Below are positions 60,118 through 64,000 of a stretch of DNA of 64,000 nucleotides, in pieces. The notes below the pieces were generated by a model, which was not told the DNA's origin, ran no database searches, and saw only the letters and a list, made by a program, of their open reading frames with translations. A program made the position numbers and the translations under genes. The first letter of the stretch is position 1, and every line of letters starts with the position of its first letter. The stretch comes from Streptomyces sp. NBC_00193 (lineage in GTDB: Bacteria; Actinomycetota; Actinomycetes; Streptomycetales; Streptomycetaceae), in NCBI RefSeq assembly GCF_026342735.1, contig NZ_JAPEMM010000002.1:868001-932000 (forward strand), in the 5' to 3' direction.

Positions 60118-61922
60118 CGCTCTCCTTCAAAGCGGTTGCGCAGCGCGACGGCCACGCACAGGAGTACCGCGGTGATGAGCACCAGGACCATAGCGCTTCC
60201 CCACGCTTGCGCAACCGCCTGGGGATCGCCCGAGTCCTGGGACAGGGTGAAGATGTGCGTGGGCAGGGACTGCACCGGTGACGCCACGATGCCGCCGGGC
60301 AACGCCGGAGCGCCGAAGAACACCGTGGCGGTGAAGATCAGCGGCGCCGTCTCCCCCGCGGCACGGGCCAGACCGAGCAGCAGGCCGGTGATGGTCGCGG
60401 GCCAGGTGTACGGCACGACGACCGACCGGATGTACTGCGCGCGGGTCAGCCCGAGCGACAGGGCGCTCTCCGTAGTCTCCGTCGGCATGCTCCTGACGCG
60501 GCCCGCGGTGGTCAGGGCGACCACGGGGACGACAACGGGGACCAGGACGATGGCCCCGGCCAGCCAGGACCTCCCCCAGCCCATGGCGGTGCAGAGGATC
60601 ACGAACCCGGCCAGGCCCAGCAGGATGGTCGGTGTACCGCCCACGACGACGGTCACCGTCTGGAGCACCCGCGCGGCGCGCTTCGAGGCGTGGACACCCA
60701 GCAGGATCCCGGCACCGAAGCCCAGGGGCAGGGAGATGAGCCCGGTGGTGACCACCAGCAGGAGCGTGCCGACGATCTGACCGCTCACTCCGCCGCCGGC
60801 CGCGCCCACCGCGGACGAGAACCAGAACGCCGGATTGAACGCGACGCTCCCCCGCGTCGCCAGGATGCCGAGCATGCCCAGCAGCAGCACACCGGGGAGG
60901 AGCAGGGCCGCGAGCCGCATGGAGCCGACGACACGGTCGAGTTCCCCGCGCATCCGGGCGGCCTGCCGGTGCCCGCCCCGGCGCCGAACGGACTCGGACC
61001 GCGTCTTGCCCCGCGACCCCCACACCGTCGCCGCTGCGACCAGGCCGAGGAGTACCAGGCCCAGGCCGCAGATCGAGGCGAAGTACGGGCCCGAGGTGCC
61101 GGCGAGCACCGGCTCCGGGCCTGCCAGCTTCGTGGTCAGGGTCTGGCCGGGGTGGACCAGCGAGTCGAGTACCCCGCCGAGGGAGGAGGGCAGGCGCCCG
61201 TCGGCCCGTCCCACCACCAGGAACACGGCGATGGCCTCGCCGAGCGCACGCGCGAGCCCGAGCAGGACTCCCGCCCGCATGCCCGACCGCGCGAGCGGCA
61301 GGACCGCGGAGCGGACCACCTCGCGGCGGGTGAGGCCGAGGGAGAAGGCCGCCTCCCGGTAGCGGTCCGGGACCGCGGAGAGCGCGTCCACGCTCACGGC
61401 CACGATGGTCGGGGTGATCATGACCGCGAGCACGATCCCGGCCGCGAGGAGGCTGTCGCCACCCGGCACGTCCGCCAACGACGCGATCACCGGCCTCACG
61501 ACGAGGATGCCGATGAGCCCGTAGACGATGGACGGCACGGCCGCGAGCAGCTCCACGCTCATGCGGAGCGGCCGCGCGAGCCTCGGAGGCAGGTACTCCG
61601 ACAGGGCGATGGCCGCCGCCCAGCCGACGGGCACCGCGAGCGCCAGGGCCACCAGGCAGACGACGGCCGAGCCGTAGATCATGGCCAGCCCGCCGAAGAC
61701 GGAGTCGACGGGGTTCCAGGACGCTTCCGTCAGAAGCTCATGCCAGTCGATCTCACCGCCCGCGACGCCCACACCGAGGTACCCGATCAGTACCAGCAGG
61801 ACGCCGGCCATGAAGAGCGCGCCGGTGAACACCCAGGCCCAGATCCACCTGGACCGGTAGGGACGTGGCGATGCCTCCGGCTCCGGTGCGGCCGGTGGCC
61901 GCTCCAGGGTCTTGACGGCCAT
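60105..61922 (-). CDS. pstCA: Fused PstC-PstA phosphate permease
   Basis: This 605-residue protein contains two ABC permease domains in one chain. The first (about residues 30-290) carries YREAAFSLGLTRREVVRSAVLP and the second (about 320-600) carries TESALSLGLTRAQYIRSVVVP, the docking loops of PstC and PstA. A basic linker joins them. Normal actinobacterial pst operons encode these as separate proteins, so this is a second, fused system. It would import phosphate, and unavoidably arsenate, with PstS. Confidence 0.85.
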   Translation of the reverse strand: MAVKTLERPPAAPEPEASPRPYRSRWIWAWVFTGALFMAGVLLVLIGYLGVGVAGGEIDWHELLTEASWNPVDSVFGGLAMIYGSAVVCLVALALAVPVGWAAAIALSEYLPPRLARPLRMSVELLAAVPSIVYGLIGILVVRPVIASLADVPGGDSLLAAGIVLAVMITPTIVAVSVDALSAVPDRYREAAFSLGLTRREVVRSAVLPLARSGMRAGVLLGLARALGEAIAVFLVVGRADGRLPSSLGGVLDSLVHPGQTLTTKLAGPEPVLAGTSGPYFASICGLGLVLLGLVAAATVWGSRGKTRSESVRRRGGHRQAARMRGELDRVVGSMRLAALLLPGVLLLGMLGILATRGSVAFNPAFWFSSAVGAAGGGVSGQIVGTLLLVVTTGLISLPLGFGAGILLGVHASKRAARVLQTVTVVVGGTPTILLGLAGFVILCTAMGWGRSWLAGAIVLVPVVVPVVALTTAGRVRSMPTETTESALSLGLTRAQYIRSVVVPYTWPATITGLLLGLARAAGETAPLIFTATVFFGAPALPGGIVASPVQSLPTHIFTLSQDSGDPQAVAQAWGSAMVLVLITAVLLCVAVALRNRFEGERWTT

Positions 61923-61925
61923 GGG

Positions 61926-62876
61926 CTACTTCCCGATTTGCTTGAGGGTCAGGTAGCCGTGCTTCGGCAGGAGCTCCTGGCCCTTCTCGGACACCAGGTA
62001 GTCGATGAGCTTCCTCGAGGTGTCCTTGGGCTGGCCGTTCGTGACGAGGAACAGGGGCCTGGTCATCGGGTACTTGCTGGAGGCGACGTTCTCCATGGTC
62101 GGGGCTATGCCGTCCAGGGAGACGGCGACGAGCTTGTCGCGCCCGTCGATGAATCCGGTCGAGAGCGGGCCGACGGCTCCCGGGGTCGACTCCAGCTTGT
62201 TGCGGGTCTCCAGGTTGCCGCCCACGATGGCGAAGTGGTCGGAGTTCGGCGGCGGCGGGGGCTTCTCGCCGTGGTAGAGGTACTTGTCGAGCACCTCGCG
62301 CGTGCCTCGGCCGGGCTCCTTGTCGTAGACGAAGACCTCCAGGTTCGGGCCGCCCACCTGGTTCCAGTTGGTGATCTTTCCTTCGAACAGGCCGCGGACC
62401 TGTTCGGCGGTCAGGTTCTTCACCCCGGCGTCGGCCACCTGCTTGCTGATGATCACGCCCACCGCGTCCGAACCGATCTGCGTCGAGACGAAGTCGGCCT
62501 TCGGGTTGTCGGCGCGGTCCTTGTCACCGATGGGCTTCGAGCTGAGCGCGACATCGATCTGTCCTGCACCGAGCTGGGAGATCCCGCCGGCGGAACCGCC
62601 CTGCGTGGCGACGGTGATGTTCAACCCCTGCGCCTTGAGCGCCTCTGCGGCGTCCGCGACCACCGGTGCCACGGTGGTGGAACCGCTGGCTTGCAGGGCC
62701 TTGCCGCCGCCGGCGGCGGCATCGGCATCGGCGCAGGCCGTCGCGAGGGAAGCGAGCAGGGCCACGGCGAGGGCGACGCTGGTCAGGCGCCCCTTCCCGG
62801 TGGCCGACCGCGACGACCGCGCCCCGTCCGACATCAAGTCCTGCGCCTGTTCTGACGATTCGGCAGTGCGGGACAT
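61926..62876 (-). CDS. pstS: Phosphate-binding lipoprotein
   Basis: The 316-residue protein has a lipobox (ASLATAC) and the PstS anion site residues (QASGSTTVAP, QGGSAGG, EPGRGTREVLD). It captures phosphate outside the membrane. Proline run PPPPP at about residue 215 lies on a surface loop. A PHO box lies about 90 bases upstream, so PhoP should activate it at low phosphate. In an arsenic island it may also deliver arsenate, whose binding PstS proteins discriminate only partly. Confidence 0.88.
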   Translation of the reverse strand: MSRTAESSEQAQDLMSDGARSSRSATGKGRLTSVALAVALLASLATACADADAAAGGGKALQASGSTTVAPVVADAAEALKAQGLNITVATQGGSAGGISQLGAGQIDVALSSKPIGDKDRADNPKADFVSTQIGSDAVGVIISKQVADAGVKNLTAEQVRGLFEGKITNWNQVGGPNLEVFVYDKEPGRGTREVLDKYLYHGEKPPPPPNSDHFAIVGGNLETRNKLESTPGAVGPLSTGFIDGRDKLVAVSLDGIAPTMENVASSKYPMTRPLFLVTNGQPKDTSRKLIDYLVSEKGQELLPKHGYLTLKQIGK

Positions 62877-62963
62877 GCGGGATCCTCCCCCAGTGAGCCT
62901 CTGATTTGAGCGGAGTCTAAGCAGGCAGCGAGGCGGCTGGAAACCCTTCATCAACTACCCGTC

Positions 62964-62985
62964 GTTCAAGTGGCGTTCACAATTC
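62964..62985. promoter_or_regulatory. PHO box before pstS
   Basis: Two 11-base units begin GTTCA (62964 and 62975) with exact 11-base spacing, matching the direct-repeat layout of Streptomyces PhoP sites. On the strand of the pst operon the site lies about 90 bases before the start codon. Confidence 0.7.
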
Positions 62986-63508
62986 CCCTACTTTCCGTAC
63001 ATCCCTCGTTTCCTTGATCGACCCTTTAGGTTCGCCGGGCCCTGGAGGCGCCCGGAAGGACGCCAACTGACGCCTGAACCATAGAAGTTCCCGATCACTC
63101 TTGCGGGGATCCGCGCACGTCACGCACTCATGTCCTGGACAGGCCCAGGGGCGGTCCCGCGATGGCGGCGGCCCGGGTCCCGGCGGGCCGAGAGCGGGAG
63201 CTCCTCGCCGTAACGGCTGCGGCCGTGACCGCCCAGGGAGCCATGTACACGGGCCCGGGCCGAGGGCGCCCGGCCCTGACCCAGCTACCCGACCACCACG
63301 TCTGCGTCCTGCGTGAGGAGCAGATCGGGCCGGGTCGGGGACGTGATCGATTCCAGGTGAGCGGGAGCCTGTGAGCCACCGTCAGAGCCAGGGAGCCCAC
63401 TCGGCCATGCTCAATGATGCTCGGTGGAGCCGACTTTCAATCCGATATTGACACGGCGGGTGCGCTGCGTTGCACTTGTGCGCAATTCGCCACCCGCCGG
63501 AGGACGCT
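62986..63508. other. Intergenic region between pstS and the secreted protein gene
   Basis: About 520 bases hold no convincing gene. Short frames on both strands (for example 63162-63374) are of low complexity. A locally AT-richer block at 62987-63040 is the likely divergent promoter zone, and the 80 bases before 63509 should hold the promoter of the secreted protein. Confidence 0.5.
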
Positions 63509-64000
63509 ATGCGCATCCGCTCCGCCCTCACCGCTGCCCTGTGCGCCCTCACTTGTGCCCTCGGCGTTGCCACGCCCGCCCGGGCCGCGGACTCAACCTT
63601 CTACCTCGACTGCGCCGCAGGCAGCGACACCGCGGCCGGCACCTCACCCGCCACCGCGTGGCGCTCGCTCGCCAAAGTGAGCGCCACCGTCTTCGCGCCG
63701 GGCGACCGGATTCTGCTCAAAAGAGGGGCGGCCTGCACCGGGACCCTCGCCCCGCAGGGCTCCGGTGTCCCCGGCCGCCCCATATCCGTCGACGCCTACG
63801 GCAGCGGTGCGGCCCCACTGGTCGCGGGTGCTGGCGCCCCACGCGCGGTGGTGCTGCGAAACCAACAGCAGTGGGAGATCCGCAACCTGGAGATCACCAA
63901 CTCCGGAGCGACCAAGGGGAATCGCCGCGCCGTTTCGATCGAACTGAGCGACTACGGCACCGCGAGCCACTTCGTACTGGAGAACCTCGACATCCACGAC
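63509..64000 (+). CDS. Secreted right-handed beta-helix-like protein (partial)
   Basis: The first 164 codons are present and the gene runs off the right edge. A signal peptide (SALTAALCALTCALGVATPARA) is followed by TFYLDCAAGSDTAAGTSPATAWRSLAKV and a strand pattern (WEIRNLEITNSGA, FVLENLDIHD). This is typical of parallel beta-helix proteins such as polysaccharide lyases. The catalytic part is outside the window, so the substrate is unknown. Confidence 0.8.
   Translation, partial: MRIRSALTAALCALTCALGVATPARAADSTFYLDCAAGSDTAAGTSPATAWRSLAKVSATVFAPGDRILLKRGAACTGTLAPQGSGVPGRPISVDAYGSGAAPLVAGAGAPRAVVLRNQQQWEIRNLEITNSGATKGNRRAVSIELSDYGTASHFVLENLDIHD

Noticed and set aside
1..64000. CRISPR arrays, tRNA or rRNA genes
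   Set aside because: No regularly spaced repeats, no cloverleaf-type sequence with the TTCGA loop and no rRNA signature were recognised.

Overview
The window is very GC-rich, with GTG/TTG starts, tightly coupled operons, twin-arginine and lipoprotein signals and gene families typical of Streptomyces. Several genes at the left are eroded (truncated LysR, internally deleted oxidoreductase, ROK/aldo-keto reductase chimera, acyl-CoA synthetase remnant), which suggests an accessory, perhaps chromosome-arm, location. All functions are read from sequence motifs; no database search was possible.

Layout. 1-13.6 kb: diaminopimelate decarboxylase, regulators, secreted proteins, a metNIQ methionine importer, and an aldo-keto reductase chimera behind a Cys-containing leader peptide. 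13.8-21.7 kb: a complete protocatechuate 4,5-cleavage pathway (PobA-like hydroxylase, fused LigAB dioxygenase, LigC, LigI, LigJ, LigK) with an IclR regulator and a substrate-binding protein. 22-25.5 kb: an ABC transporter, a Nudix protein and a methyltransferase fragment.

25.7-55.5 kb is the striking part: a probable arseno-organic biosynthetic island. An EPSP-synthase-like enzyme is translationally coupled to a phosphoglycerate-mutase-like enzyme, the pair established in Streptomyces lividans as making the C-As bond (arsonoenolpyruvate, then arsonopyruvate). Around it are ArsO- and ArsR-like genes, a second EPSP-synthase paralogue, a stand-alone CTP-synthase-type glutamine amidotransferase, a class I aminotransferase, three ATP-grasp ligases, two FemAB/GNAT-like acyltransferases, an M28 peptidase, a carboxymuconolactone-decarboxylase-like small protein, a heterodimeric ABC exporter, copper-handling genes and a Tat-exported molybdoenzyme. 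No polyketide synthase or phosphonopyruvate decarboxylase is visible, so the product should differ from the S. lividans compound. My inference is an arsonoalanine-type amino acid joined into a peptide.

The most unusual signal is a recurring vicinal Cys-Cys. Four cluster enzymes end in CC, three small Cys-rich peptides carry CC repeats (CCGPKP, CCGEPA, CACCD), and CC also appears in both cluster ArsR proteins and in a flavoprotein tail. Vicinal thiols bind As(III) tightly. Shared operators (TGATTCGATACTT and TAGAYGRATRTC families) tie the peptide operons, arsR, the flavoprotein and the molybdoenzyme together.

55.7-62.9 kb holds copper-type membrane and periplasmic genes (YcnI-like, CopC-CopD fusion), a third ArsR-type regulator and a PHO-box-preceded pst operon with a fused PstC-PstA, which could also bring in arsenate. 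A secreted protein runs off the right edge.
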